Origin: Saprospiraceae bacterium
Lineage (GTDB): Bacteria > Bacteroidota > Bacteroidia > Chitinophagales > Saprospiraceae
Assembly: GCA_020631355.1 (NCBI GenBank)
Contig: JAHDHL010000041.1
Location: forward strand, 1-47,355
Length of the DNA stretch: 47,355 bases
Reading direction: 5' to 3'
Position numbers and translations under genes: made by a program. Of this stretch, positions 25,821-34,545 are shown one piece after another (positions within the stretch are counted from its first letter, which is position 1; every line of letters begins with the position of its first letter). The notes beneath the pieces were generated by a model. That model was not told where the DNA came from, ran no database searches, and saw only the letters and a program-made list of their open reading frames with translations.

Positions 25821-25852
25821 CGCACTTAATATTAAACCTATAATATTTTACT

Positions 25853-26941
25853 ATGGCAAAGTTTAAATTTGAGTACATCTGGCTTGATGGCTACAAGCCA
25901 GAACCCATGCTAAGAAGTAAGACCAAGGTATTGAGTCTTGATACTTACGACGGTGAAGTGGATATTCTACCAGATTGGTCTTTTGATGGAAGTTCTACTC
26001 AGCAAGCAGAGGGACACTCATCAGATTGTATCCTTAAACCAGTTAGGGTTTATCCTGATCCCGTTCGTATCAACGGTTTCTTGGTGGTTTGTGAAGTATT
26101 GAATCCTGATGGTACGCCTCACTCATCAAACATGAGGGCTACAATCAAGGATGACAGTGACGAGTTCTGGTTCGGGTTCGAGCAGGAATATGTCATCACT
26201 GAAAATGGCGCACCTCTTGGTTTTCCAGAGGAGGGCTATCCGAAGCCACAAGGTCCTTACTACTGTTCAGTAGGATTCGGTAATGTTGCCGGAAGGGATT
26301 TGGTAGAGGAGCACTTGGATATTTGCTTGGATGCTGATATCGAATTGACAGGTGTGAATGCCGAGGTAATGTTGGGACAATGGGAATTCCAAGTATTGAG
26401 TAAGGGTGCGAAAAAAGCAGGAGATGATTTGACTGTGGCACGTTACCTATTACATAGAACTGCCGAGCAATATGGTGTACATATCGACTTGCATCCAAAG
26501 CCTGTAAAGGGTGATTGGAATGGTTCAGGTATGCACTGTAATTTCTCTAATGAGAAAATGAGAACGACAGGTGGTAAGAGATATTTCGAAAATATCTGTA
26601 AGGCATTCGGTACGCGTCATGCCAAGCACATCGCAGTTTATGGTTCTGATAACGAACAACGTTTGACTGGGCTTCATGAAACTCAGAGCATTGATAAGTT
26701 TTCTTATGGTGTATCCGACCGTGGTGCTTCGATCCGTATTCCAATTTCCACTTCCTTGAATTGGAAAGGATACCTGGAAGATCGTCGTCCTGCTTCTAAC
26801 GCTTGTCCTTACAATGTGGCAAGGGAAGTAGTTGCTGCGGTTAAGTTGGCTGACAAGCCAGCTACTCCTAAGAGAAAGACCACTGCAAAGAAGACCCCTT
26901 CGACAAGAGGTAGAAAAAGAAAGACAGCTGTTAAGGCATAA
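25853..26941 (+). CDS. Glutamine synthetase, eukaryote-type (GSII), with basic C-terminal tail
   Basis: 362 residues. The beta-grasp N-terminal part has IWLDGY and DWSFDGSST. The catalytic domain shows the metal/substrate residues of GSII: FGFEQEYV, NAEVMLGQWEFQV, GDWNGSGMHCNFSN and SDRGASIRIP, ending DRRPASNACPY. It joins ammonia to glutamate using ATP, the main ammonium-assimilating step. The last about 30 residues (333-362) are outside the GSII fold: 12 Lys/Arg with Thr, Pro and Ala (PKRKTTAKK, TRGRKRKTAVKA), resembling histone H1 or AT-hook tails. Monocistronic, with its own terminator. Codon usage in the tail does not look foreign. Confidence 0.95.
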   Translation: MAKFKFEYIWLDGYKPEPMLRSKTKVLSLDTYDGEVDILPDWSFDGSSTQQAEGHSSDCILKPVRVYPDPVRINGFLVVCEVLNPDGTPHSSNMRATIKDDSDEFWFGFEQEYVITENGAPLGFPEEGYPKPQGPYYCSVGFGNVAGRDLVEEHLDICLDADIELTGVNAEVMLGQWEFQVLSKGAKKAGDDLTVARYLLHRTAEQYGVHIDLHPKPVKGDWNGSGMHCNFSNEKMRTTGGKRYFENICKAFGTRHAKHIAVYGSDNEQRLTGLHETQSIDKFSYGVSDRGASIRIPISTSLNWKGYLEDRRPASNACPYNVAREVVAAVKLADKPATPKRKTTAKKTPSTRGRKRKTAVKA

Positions 26942-26964
26942 GCTTTTTTTCTTCGATATAAATG

Positions 26965-27000
26965 AAAGCCAGTTCTGTTAGGACTGGCTTTTCTTTTTTA
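26965..27000 (+). terminator. Intrinsic terminator of the glutamine synthetase gene
   Basis: 11-bp stem AAAGCCAGTTC/GGACTGGCTTT (one G-U pair) with a 5-nt loop, followed by TCTTTTTT. It lies 24 bp after the stop codon. Confidence 0.85.
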
Positions 27001-27130
27001 GTTATTCTCCTTGGATTTATCGTATATTTCCAAGGAAAAGTCTATTGAATTGGCCTTGCATTACAACTTTCCCTACATTTGAACCATTACTTTATCCATT
27101 AGGGTCTATTATATCAAAACACAACACAAC

Positions 27131-27868
27131 ATGTTAAGAGCTATCATTGTAGATGACGAACCTTTAGCGCAGGATGTACTGGAAACATTCATTGGGAAAC
27201 TGAAAGGTAGAATCAAACTCGTAACCAAATGTAGCAATGCCATCGAAGCCAAGGCTGCATTGGAAAAGGGTGACATTGACCTTATGTTCCTTGATATTCA
27301 GATGCCTCAGATTACGGGTGTTGATTTTTTGAGAAGCCTAGAGAATCCTCCATTGGTTATCTTCACTACGGCATATTCCGAATATGCCCTGGAGGGTTTT
27401 GAATTGAATGCCGTTGATTATCTCCTGAAACCTATATCACAAGACCGTTTCATGAAGGCAGTGAATCGTGCTGAGGAACTACATGAACTGATGAACCAAA
27501 AGGATGAGATTCCTGAAAAGGATGAAATCGAAATGGGTAAGGATTTCATTTTCGTAAAATCCGATAAGAAACTCGTCAGGGTGAAGTATGATGACATCAT
27601 TTACATAGAGGGACTCAAGGATTATGTAATCATAAGAATGGAAAAAGGTAGGGTCATCACCCTACAAACCATGAAAAGTCTGGAAACCAAGATGCCCCAG
27701 AAGATTTTCAAAAGGATTCATCGCTCCTATATTGTCAATATGGATAAGATTCAAGCCATATTGGGTAATATGGTGGAAGTCGTCGAAAAGAACGAAACGA
27801 AGCATCTTCCTGTAGGAAAGAATTATAGGGAGGAATTATTGAAAATCATCAACGAGAATAGATTGTAG
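27131..27868 (+). CDS. LytTR-family response regulator
   Basis: 245 residues. Receiver domain (1-120) with Asp8/Asp9, phosphoacceptor Asp55 (DLMFLDIQMPQ), Thr in FTTAYSEYALEGFE and Lys in LLKPIS. C-terminal LytTR DNA-binding domain (about 140-245): FIFVKSDKKLVRVKYDDIIYIEG, TLQTMKSLE, FKRIHRSYIVNMDKI. Such regulators usually pair with LytS/YehU-type kinases, but none is encoded nearby, so it is an orphan here. Monocistronic; a strong inverted repeat follows the stop. Confidence 0.92.
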   Translation: MLRAIIVDDEPLAQDVLETFIGKLKGRIKLVTKCSNAIEAKAALEKGDIDLMFLDIQMPQITGVDFLRSLENPPLVIFTTAYSEYALEGFELNAVDYLLKPISQDRFMKAVNRAEELHELMNQKDEIPEKDEIEMGKDFIFVKSDKKLVRVKYDDIIYIEGLKDYVIIRMEKGRVITLQTMKSLETKMPQKIFKRIHRSYIVNMDKIQAILGNMVEVVEKNETKHLPVGKNYREELLKIINENRL

Positions 27869-27877
27869 GATCATTGC

Positions 27878-27909
27878 CCAAGGCATCAGCTAAAATACTG
27901 ATGCCTTGG
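27878..27909 (+). terminator. Perfect 12-bp inverted repeat after the LytTR gene
   Basis: CCAAGGCATCAG (27878-27889) and CTGATGCCTTGG (27898-27909) around an 8-nt loop, 10 bp after the stop codon. Only a weak T-rich stretch follows, so it may act as a terminator, an attenuator or an mRNA-stabilising stem. Confidence 0.55.
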
Positions 27910-27939
27910 AATTCATTTCCCGTTTGAAAACAACTCATC

Positions 27940-28188
27940 ATGCAAAAAACCATCAATCGAATCGGTATCGTTCTGGTCTTGCTCAGTTTTATCTTATTCC
28001 TAATCTCACTCGTATATTGGTACACTTTCGCCATCAATGTTACGGTAATGTTTGTAGGATTGTATATGTCCTTTTACAGGAAAGAATGCTATGACATCGA
28101 CAATTTGGAAAAGAATAATAAAATCTATCACGATAAAGCAGCTTTGGACCGAGGAATGGATTACAATATGAGCTTGTATAAATTCTGA
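27940..28188 (+). CDS. Small two-helix membrane protein, unknown
   Basis: 82 residues: two adjacent hydrophobic helices (about 8-28 and 30-46), then a charged C-terminus (ECYDIDNLEKNNKIYHDKAA). No family recognised. The coding frame fills the gap between the LytTR hairpin and the kinase-like gene starting 8 bp later, which suggests it is real and co-transcribed with that gene. Confidence 0.5.
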   Translation: MQKTINRIGIVLVLLSFILFLISLVYWYTFAINVTVMFVGLYMSFYRKECYDIDNLEKNNKIYHDKAALDRGMDYNMSLYKF

Positions 28189-28196
28189 TATCTATA

Positions 28197-29072
28197 ATGA
28201 TGATACCTCCTACCCTCACAGCATATATTGATGAATGTTTGGGAATCAAAACCTTGGCATTCCATCCAATCACAGGTGGGGATATCAATGAGGTTTATCG
28301 AATTACAACCATAGACCATGATTCTTTCTTCATCAAGATGAATGATGCTCAGTTGTATCCCATGATGTTGGAAAAAGAAACTTTCAATCTCGAATATCTC
28401 AGTAGTACGAATACGATTCGTATTCCTGAAATCATCCACCAGGGTAATCATGGAAATCACTCATTCTTGATATTGGAATGGATTAATGGCAATACAAGAA
28501 TGGATGGTCAATTCTACAAACAATTCGGTCAACGGTTGGCTCTCTTACATAGTAAAACTCAAGACCACTTCGGATGGTCGGATGATAATTACATCGGAAC
28601 CTTAGTACAGTACAATACCAACAGAAAAAGTGCGGTTGATTTTTTCATTCATAATAGAATCAATCCACAAGCAGAATTGATGGAACAAGGAGGACACATG
28701 GATTTTCATGTAAAGAAATTACTAGATGAGTTAAATATTAGACTATCTGAATTAATTCCGGATGAGCGTCCCTCACTGATACATGGAGACCTTTGGTCGG
28801 GGAATTGGATGTGTTCAGCAACCAATGAACCCGTTCTGATTGACCCTGCTACCAGTTATGGTATTCGGGAAATGGATTTGGCCATGATGGAACTTTTCGG
28901 ACATCCACCACAAGAATTCTTTGATGCCTATCAGGAAGTATATCCTCTTGAAAAAGGCTGGAAAGACCGACTAGGACTCTATCAATTGTACTATCTCATG
29001 GTTCATGTGAACCTTTTTGGAAGAAGTTACCTGAGTTCAGTTCAACAAATTCTAAGAAAATTCACGAGATAA
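28197..29072 (+). CDS. Fructosamine kinase (FN3K)-family protein
   Basis: 291 residues with the aminoglycoside-phosphotransferase-like kinase fold. Markers are TGGDINEVYRI (glycine loop), FFIKMN (ATP Lys), SLIHGDLWSGNWM (catalytic loop, Asp in HGD) and VLIDPATSYGIREMDLAMMELFG (metal Asp). The family phosphorylates ketosamines (glycated lysines), leading to protein deglycation; bacterial members act on low-molecular-weight or ribulosamine substrates. Cytoplasmic. Tandem ATGs at 28197 and 28200 both serve as possible starts. Confidence 0.88.
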   Translation: MMIPPTLTAYIDECLGIKTLAFHPITGGDINEVYRITTIDHDSFFIKMNDAQLYPMMLEKETFNLEYLSSTNTIRIPEIIHQGNHGNHSFLILEWINGNTRMDGQFYKQFGQRLALLHSKTQDHFGWSDDNYIGTLVQYNTNRKSAVDFFIHNRINPQAELMEQGGHMDFHVKKLLDELNIRLSELIPDERPSLIHGDLWSGNWMCSATNEPVLIDPATSYGIREMDLAMMELFGHPPQEFFDAYQEVYPLEKGWKDRLGLYQLYYLMVHVNLFGRSYLSSVQQILRKFTR

Positions 29073-29128
29073 TGTAAACTTTGCCGTTATTAGACGTCTG
29101 AATAAACAGAGAAGCGTTTTATCTATTT

Positions 29129-30547
29129 ATGGAAAACTCACCAACACCACAAGGGGAAAAAAATCTAGCGGACCAACAATCCAAGGACAGAATCAATAAT
29201 GGATTCTGGGAATTGATTTATGGTCTGGGGGAATTCTTTGGTCACCTGTTCCGCTTGGATGAGGATTTGGACCGGGAGGGAACCATTGAGAATATCAAGA
29301 ACAACAAAAAAATGGAGGGGGCCAATGTCTGGTTACTGGTCTGTTCTATCATGGTTGCTTCCATTGGTCTGGATATCAATTCACAAGCTGTCATCATCGG
29401 AGCGATGTTGATTTCCCCATTGATGTCCCCTATCCTTGGAGTAGGTTTGGGCATTGGTATCAATGATAGGGAAACCCTTTATATTTCAATGAGACATTTT
29501 GGCATAGCCATTATCATTGCACTGACTACCAGTATCTTTTATTTTGTGATATCGCCCTATGGGGAAATGACGGAACAGATAGAAGCCAGAACCGTACCTA
29601 CATTCCTTGATGCACTGGTTGCAGTCTTTGGAGGCCTGGCAGGTATTGTATCATCTTCTCGAAAGGACAAGTCGAATGCCATACCGGGCGTAGCTATTGC
29701 CACGGCCTTGATGCCACCTTTGTGTGTAGCAGGATTCGGTATTGCTAATGGAAATTGGAGTGTTTTCATCAATTCATTCTATCTCTTTTTCCTGAATTCA
29801 TTCTTCATTGCACTCACAACATATTTCATTGTAAGACTGCTTCGTTTCCCTTATACCTCATACATGAGTAAGAGAGAAAAACAACGAACCACTTTCATCA
29901 TCACCATATTCAGTATTGCCATCATCATTCCGAGTGCATTCATCTTGTATAATGTTTGGAGAGGGCTAAAGCAACAAGAGGATATCACTACTTTCATGAA
30001 TAAGGAATTCACCACTGATAGCAGGGATTATCTGAGTCATAAAATCGTGAACCGGGATACTTTGAATTATATTTTCATTGATTATTATTCTAATGAAGTC
30101 GAATCTATATCTGATGCGGACATCGCCTATTATCAAAGAAGATTAGGCGAATGCGGCATACTTAATCCAAGAATTATTCCTAGAGGAACTTCCAATGCCG
30201 AGGTCTTATTGGATAAGGAATTGGGCAAAATACAAGAAAAGAGTAACCAGGAATTGGATGAGTACGCCGCAAGGGTAGCTGAGAAAGACCGCAAGATCAG
30301 GGAACTGGAACTGCGGGCCGATAGCATAGAAAAAGTTGTTACGCTCAAGGCTGTAGTTCAGGAAGCCAAGGTTTTCATGCCCCATCTCAAGGATATAGAC
30401 CTGGTCGAATCGAAGTTTGATGATGTCCCTATTCTTCTGATAGAATGGGAAGATGATCTATTCAATTCAAAGATTGATCGAGAAAAGCTCATGGAGTTCG
30501 TCAAAATCAAAACCAAATTGGATACCTTGGTTGTTAAAGGTATATAG
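29129..30547 (+). CDS. DUF389/TIGR00341-family membrane protein with coiled-coil tail
   Basis: 472 residues. The DUF389 membrane core (about 60-275) is recognisable from IGLDINSQAVIIGAMLISPL, SPILGVGLGIGINDR and the IATALMPPLCVAGFG segment. The C-terminal half (about 280-472) is soluble, with a clear heptad coiled coil (AARVAEKDRKIRELELRADS) and a small mixed domain. Function unknown; the N-terminal about 40 residues are acidic and cytoplasmic. It probably forms a two-gene unit with the DUF445 gene 25 bp downstream. Confidence 0.8.
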   Translation: MENSPTPQGEKNLADQQSKDRINNGFWELIYGLGEFFGHLFRLDEDLDREGTIENIKNNKKMEGANVWLLVCSIMVASIGLDINSQAVIIGAMLISPLMSPILGVGLGIGINDRETLYISMRHFGIAIIIALTTSIFYFVISPYGEMTEQIEARTVPTFLDALVAVFGGLAGIVSSSRKDKSNAIPGVAIATALMPPLCVAGFGIANGNWSVFINSFYLFFLNSFFIALTTYFIVRLLRFPYTSYMSKREKQRTTFIITIFSIAIIIPSAFILYNVWRGLKQQEDITTFMNKEFTTDSRDYLSHKIVNRDTLNYIFIDYYSNEVESISDADIAYYQRRLGECGILNPRIIPRGTSNAEVLLDKELGKIQEKSNQELDEYAARVAEKDRKIRELELRADSIEKVVTLKAVVQEAKVFMPHLKDIDLVESKFDDVPILLIEWEDDLFNSKIDREKLMEFVKIKTKLDTLVVKGI

Positions 30548-30572
30548 GGATGAATCCCTAATCAGTAATACT

Positions 30573-31217
30573 ATGGTAACCATTATCACATACATCATCC
30601 TTTTTCCCTTATTGGGAGCCATGCTCGGTTGGTTTACGAATTACCTGGCAGTCAAGATGCTTTTCCATCCCAAGGAACCCAAGACCGTTCTTCGGTTCAA
30701 GATTGGGAAGTGGCAGATTAATGGTATCACATTCCAAGGCATATTCCCTAAGCGGCAAAAAATGATTGCCATCAAGATTGGCAAGGTCGTCGCAGACGAA
30801 TTGTTGTCAGTTAATGACATCAAGGAAAAGGTGGTTACGGATGATAGTATGGGTAAGATTTATTCGCAAGTAGAGGAAAAAATGGATTATTTCCTTGAAA
30901 GTAAGATGCCCAAAAGATTTCCCCTCCTGTCCATGTTCGCTAGTAAGAAATTAAAATATGACATTAGGGATCATATGCTGGCCGAGGTCAAGATTCAATT
31001 GCCCGATATGATGGATAAATATATCGAGCATTTCGATGAAAGCATTGATATCGAGGAAATGATAACTGAAAAGTTCTCATTGTTATCTTCAGACCGCCTC
31101 GAACAGGTCATGAATGACATTCTGAGTAAGGAGTTCAAATTCATTGAAATCCTAGGAGGCGTCATCGGTTTCATCGTGGGACTGGTTCAGGCAGGCATCG
31201 GTATTGCTATGTTATAG
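30573..31217 (+). CDS. DUF445-family membrane protein
   Basis: 214 residues from the ATG at 30573; the frame is open upstream inside the DUF389 gene but lacks family features there. N-terminal helix followed by the DUF445 signature WFTNYLAVKMLFHPKEP, then FQGIFPKRQKMIAIKIGKVV, an alpha-helical body, and a C-terminal hydrophobic hairpin (LGGVIGFIVGLVQAGIGIAML). These two-anchor proteins (YheB/YjiN-like) are of unknown function. Confidence 0.8.
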   Translation: MVTIITYIILFPLLGAMLGWFTNYLAVKMLFHPKEPKTVLRFKIGKWQINGITFQGIFPKRQKMIAIKIGKVVADELLSVNDIKEKVVTDDSMGKIYSQVEEKMDYFLESKMPKRFPLLSMFASKKLKYDIRDHMLAEVKIQLPDMMDKYIEHFDESIDIEEMITEKFSLLSSDRLEQVMNDILSKEFKFIEILGGVIGFIVGLVQAGIGIAML

Positions 31218-31278
31218 TATTTCTTACTCCATAGCTTTTCATTTTACTTTTCTGGTCTGTCATTATGATACATATTCA

Positions 31279-31286
31279 TATCTTTG
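31279..31286 (+). promoter_or_regulatory. -7 element of the DUF885 gene
   Basis: TATCTTTG is an exact TAnnTTTG, 22 bp upstream of the ATG at 31309. The -33 position has CTG (31257-31259, spacer 19), a weak match. Confidence 0.5.
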
Positions 31287-31308
31287 GTTAGCCTAATATT
31301 TTCCAGAT

Positions 31309-33069
31309 ATGAAAAGATTATTACTAATGCCCTTATTACTGGGTATCCTACTCTATTCCTGTAATCCTGAAACAGAAGTACAAAGTTCCGTTAGTGCCGA
31401 CGATAAGTTCGATGCATTCAAGGAAAGTTTTATTGAAGCGCTCTGGGCTGCCAATCCAGATTGGGCCACCTATGTGGGATATTACAAATACGCTGATGTG
31501 TTGACTATCCCGAATGAGGAAGCCAAACAAAAACAAATGGAATTCATCCAACAGATGAGGGATTCCGTTGCCTTATTTCCTCCTGAAACACTCAGTCCCA
31601 ACAATCAAACGGATTTGAAGATGATTATCAATTATCTCGATAAGACTGATTGGGAATTGAATGTTTTCAAATTGGACGAGTGGAATCCTGCCAGTTATAA
31701 TGTTGGAGGTAGTATCAATAGATTACTCATTTCTGACTATGCACCATTGGATGATAGGCTAAGGGATATGATGAAGAAAATGGAGAATATTCCAGCCTAT
31801 TATGAAGCGGCACAAGCCAATATCAAACAACCATCATTGGAATACCTCGGTTTGGCCCAGCAACAAAACCAAGGAGCCAGAGGTATTTTCGAGGGAAAAA
31901 TCGTGGATTCCCTAGAGCAATCCGGTCTTACGGATGATGAGAAAACATTATTCAAAGAAAGACTAGATTCTTCCAAGAAAGCCATTGGCCAATATCTGGA
32001 TTTCCTTACCATGTACCAGAAACAAAACCATGACAAGGAAGATGGTTTCAGGGATTTCAGAATCGGAAAGGAATTGTTTTCCAAGAAATTCGAATTCGAT
32101 ATCGTTTCTGAATATACCGCAGAGGAAATGTACAATAAGGCATTGGCCCATAAGGCTGACCTGCATCAGAAAATGATAAAGATTGCCCATGAAATCTGGG
32201 AGAAACATATGGGAAATACCCCAAAGCCTGAAGATGAATTAAAAATGGTTCATGAGTTGATTCTCAAGGTATCCCAACGACATGTGAAGCGTGAGGATTT
32301 CATTAAATCCATTCGTGGCCAGATTCCGGAATTGACCGCTTTCGTCAAGGAAAAGGATTTGCTTTATCTCGACCCGACGAAACCATTGGAAGTCCGTCCT
32401 ACGCCCGAATATATGAGAGGTTTTGCAGGAGCTTCCATTTCTTCCCCAGGCCCTTATGACAAAAATGCACCTACTTATTACAATGTAACTCCACTAGACC
32501 ATTATACTGAGAACGACGCAGAATCCTACCTCAGGGAATACAACCATTATGTCCTGCAAATCCTGAATATACATGAGGCCATTCCCGGACATTATGCCCA
32601 ATTGGTCTACGCCAATAAGGCTCCATCACTCATCAAGTCCACATTAGGAAATGGAGCAATGATTGAGGGATGGGCAGTCTATACCGAACTGATGATGCTG
32701 GAGGAAGGCTATGGTAATCATGAACCCGAAATGTGGTTGATGTATCACAAATGGAACCTAAGGGTAACTTGCAATACCATCATCGACTATGGCATCCATG
32801 TCCTGGGTTGGGATAAGGAAAAGGTAATGGATGTACTTCTGAATGAGGCATTCCAAGAGAAAGCGGAAGCGGATGGTAAATGGCGCAGAGCCACTGTCAG
32901 CCAAGTACAACTTTGTAGTTACTTCTCCGGATTCAAGGAAATCTATGAATTCAGGGAAAATCTTAAGGAACAACAAGGAGCATCTTTCCAACTCAAGGAT
33001 TTCCATGAACAGTTCCTTAGTTATGGTTCTGCTCCTGTCAAGTATGTTAAGGAATTAATGAATGAATAA
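31309..33069 (+). CDS. DUF885-family lipoprotein, putative metallopeptidase
   Basis: 586 residues with lipobox LLYSC (Cys18). The helical DUF885 fold ends with the zinc-type motif HEAIPGHYAQLVY, an Glu downstream in MIEGWAVYTELMM, and RVTCNTIIDYGIHVLGW. These are the hallmark blocks of the family (HExxPGH...EGWA.Y). Some relatives are carboxypeptidases active on short peptides. Tethered on the periplasmic or outer side of the envelope. The next gene, encoding a rhodanese lipoprotein, begins 19 bp later. Confidence 0.87.
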   Translation: MKRLLLMPLLLGILLYSCNPETEVQSSVSADDKFDAFKESFIEALWAANPDWATYVGYYKYADVLTIPNEEAKQKQMEFIQQMRDSVALFPPETLSPNNQTDLKMIINYLDKTDWELNVFKLDEWNPASYNVGGSINRLLISDYAPLDDRLRDMMKKMENIPAYYEAAQANIKQPSLEYLGLAQQQNQGARGIFEGKIVDSLEQSGLTDDEKTLFKERLDSSKKAIGQYLDFLTMYQKQNHDKEDGFRDFRIGKELFSKKFEFDIVSEYTAEEMYNKALAHKADLHQKMIKIAHEIWEKHMGNTPKPEDELKMVHELILKVSQRHVKREDFIKSIRGQIPELTAFVKEKDLLYLDPTKPLEVRPTPEYMRGFAGASISSPGPYDKNAPTYYNVTPLDHYTENDAESYLREYNHYVLQILNIHEAIPGHYAQLVYANKAPSLIKSTLGNGAMIEGWAVYTELMMLEEGYGNHEPEMWLMYHKWNLRVTCNTIIDYGIHVLGWDKEKVMDVLLNEAFQEKAEADGKWRRATVSQVQLCSYFSGFKEIYEFRENLKEQQGASFQLKDFHEQFLSYGSAPVKYVKELMNE

Positions 33070-33088
33070 TGAACATAATTATTTGAAT

Positions 33089-33517
33089 ATGAGATATACA
33101 ATTCTTTTTTTCTTTTCTGTGAGTCTACTCTGGGCTTGTTCTGCATCCAGTAGCCATGATAATGGTACATCCGATGGCGATAGTACGAATGCAGTGGAAA
33201 TCGTACACATGTCACCTCAGGATTTCCAAAGCAAAATGAATGAGTTAGATAATGAACAACTCATTGATGTCCGCACGCAGGGCGAAGTGGATGGTGGTTT
33301 TATTGCCAATATGACACACATGGATTACAATGGTGATGGATTTGGTAATCAAATCCAGGGCTTGGATAAGAACCGTCCGGTAATGGTTTATTGTGCTGGT
33401 GGTGGACGCAGTAAAAAAGCTGCTAACAACATGAAAACCTGGGGCTTTACTGAAATCTATGAACTGGATAATGGGTTCAATGGCTGGGAATCGGCTGGAT
33501 TGCCCGTTGAAAAATAA
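33089..33517 (+). CDS. Rhodanese-domain lipoprotein
   Basis: 142 residues from the ATG at 33089, which begins a lipoprotein signal (LLWACS). An ATG at 33062 overlapping the previous gene would add nine polar residues, which is less likely. The rhodanese domain is short but complete: LIDVRTQGEVDGG, then the active-site loop VYCAGGGRSKKAANNM with its Cys. The loop CAGGGRS has six residues after the cysteine, as in thiosulfate-type rhodaneses. Likely handles sulfane sulfur in the envelope; co-transcribed with the DUF885 gene. Confidence 0.88.
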   Translation: MRYTILFFFSVSLLWACSASSSHDNGTSDGDSTNAVEIVHMSPQDFQSKMNELDNEQLIDVRTQGEVDGGFIANMTHMDYNGDGFGNQIQGLDKNRPVMVYCAGGGRSKKAANNMKTWGFTEIYELDNGFNGWESAGLPVEK

Positions 33518-33544
33518 AACTAATTCCCTAAACCATCGTTTACC

Positions 33545-33597
33545 TTTAGAGTATGCTGGCATGATGTGATACAACCTAATTTACAGCATACTCTAAA
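33545..33597 (+). repeat. Perfect 14-bp inverted repeat with 25-nt loop
   Basis: TTTAGAGTATGCTG (33545-33558) and CAGCATACTCTAAA (33584-33597) are exact reverse complements, placed 10 bp before the next ATG. It may be a terminator for the rhodanese gene, a stem covering the leader of the next gene, or a pair of regulator half-sites. Confidence 0.55.
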
Positions 33598-33606
33598 TTA
33601 TGGAAG

Positions 33607-34506
33607 ATGAATTTTTGTCTTTCATTGTCAAAGTATCAATGGATGAAATACCTACAATTATTCTTCGACTCTTTCATAGGTATGTGGTCTTGGTTCATAC
33701 AGGAACTTGCCCGCCCGGCTTTCAATAATTACTATTATTGGTTCATTGGTATCTCACTGGTTTTCTTTATTTTGGAAAACATCAAACCATGGAGAAAGGA
33801 ACAAGCCACTTTCCGAAAGGATTTCTGGCTGGATGCCTTTTATATGGTCTTCAATATCATGTTGTTCGCATTGATTGGTTACAAGGCCGCATCCGATGTA
33901 CTGGCACAACTTTTCAATGACTTCCTACAATTGACATTCGGGATAGAGCATCTATTGATGGCCAATCTTCACGAACTGCCTTTCTGGGCTTACATGCTAA
34001 CGATGTTCATCGTAAGTGATTTCCTAAGTTATTGGGTACATAGGATGTTACATCGGGTCCCTTGGTTCTGGGAAATCCATAAGGTCCATCATTCCGTCGA
34101 GCAAATGGGATTCGCAGCACACCTGAGATACCATTGGATGGAGAATGTGGTTTACAAGTCCATGAAATACATTCCACTGACCATGATTGGTTTCGGCTTG
34201 CAGGATCTCTTTATCCTTTATGTATTCGAATTGGCGTGGGGCCATTTCAACCATGCTAACTTTACCATTCCACTGGGTCCATTGAAATTCATCTTCAACA
34301 ATCCCAAAATGCACATATGGCATCATGCCAAGGAATTACCGGATGGTAGTTATGGAGTGAATTTCGGTCTTACCCTAAGTATTTGGGACTATGTTTTCGG
34401 AACGGACTATATCCCACATGATGGGAGGGATATAGAACTCGGCTTCGAGGGAGTTGAGGATTTTCCTGAAGATTTCGTCCAACAACAATTGAACGGATTC
34501 AAATAA
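33607..34506 (+). CDS. Sterol desaturase/fatty acid hydroxylase-superfamily protein
   Basis: 299 residues with about four membrane helices and the three histidine clusters of the non-heme di-iron superfamily: HRMLH (WVHRMLHRVPWFW), HKVHH (EIHKVHHSV) and HIWHH (KMHIWHHAK), plus single His residues in AAHLRYHW. The superfamily inserts hydroxyls or double bonds in membrane lipids; bacterial relatives act on carotenoids, fatty acids or hopanoids. The ATG at 33607 is used here, but 33643 (MKYLQLFF) is an equally good start. Confidence 0.88.
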   Translation: MNFCLSLSKYQWMKYLQLFFDSFIGMWSWFIQELARPAFNNYYYWFIGISLVFFILENIKPWRKEQATFRKDFWLDAFYMVFNIMLFALIGYKAASDVLAQLFNDFLQLTFGIEHLLMANLHELPFWAYMLTMFIVSDFLSYWVHRMLHRVPWFWEIHKVHHSVEQMGFAAHLRYHWMENVVYKSMKYIPLTMIGFGLQDLFILYVFELAWGHFNHANFTIPLGPLKFIFNNPKMHIWHHAKELPDGSYGVNFGLTLSIWDYVFGTDYIPHDGRDIELGFEGVEDFPEDFVQQQLNGFK

Positions 34507-34545
34507 TCGGAACCATTTACTTGTTTTTCGGATTCTGATTCATGA

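Larger units (their letters stand above)
25459..25852. other. 394-bp divergent intergenic region; candidate origin or control region
   Basis: No gene found. It separates leftward genes (to 22180) from a long rightward series (to 39012). Contents: the leftward promoter at 25498-25526; a repeated 9-mer GTTCAAGAA (25666-25674 and 25720-25728); a small palindrome TTCTGTCACAGAA (25643-25655); the tandem DnaA-box-like 12-mers at 25741-25764, followed by an AT-rich stretch; and the -7 element of the glutamine synthetase gene. A weaker box, TAATCCACA, is at 25571-25579. Confidence 0.5.
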
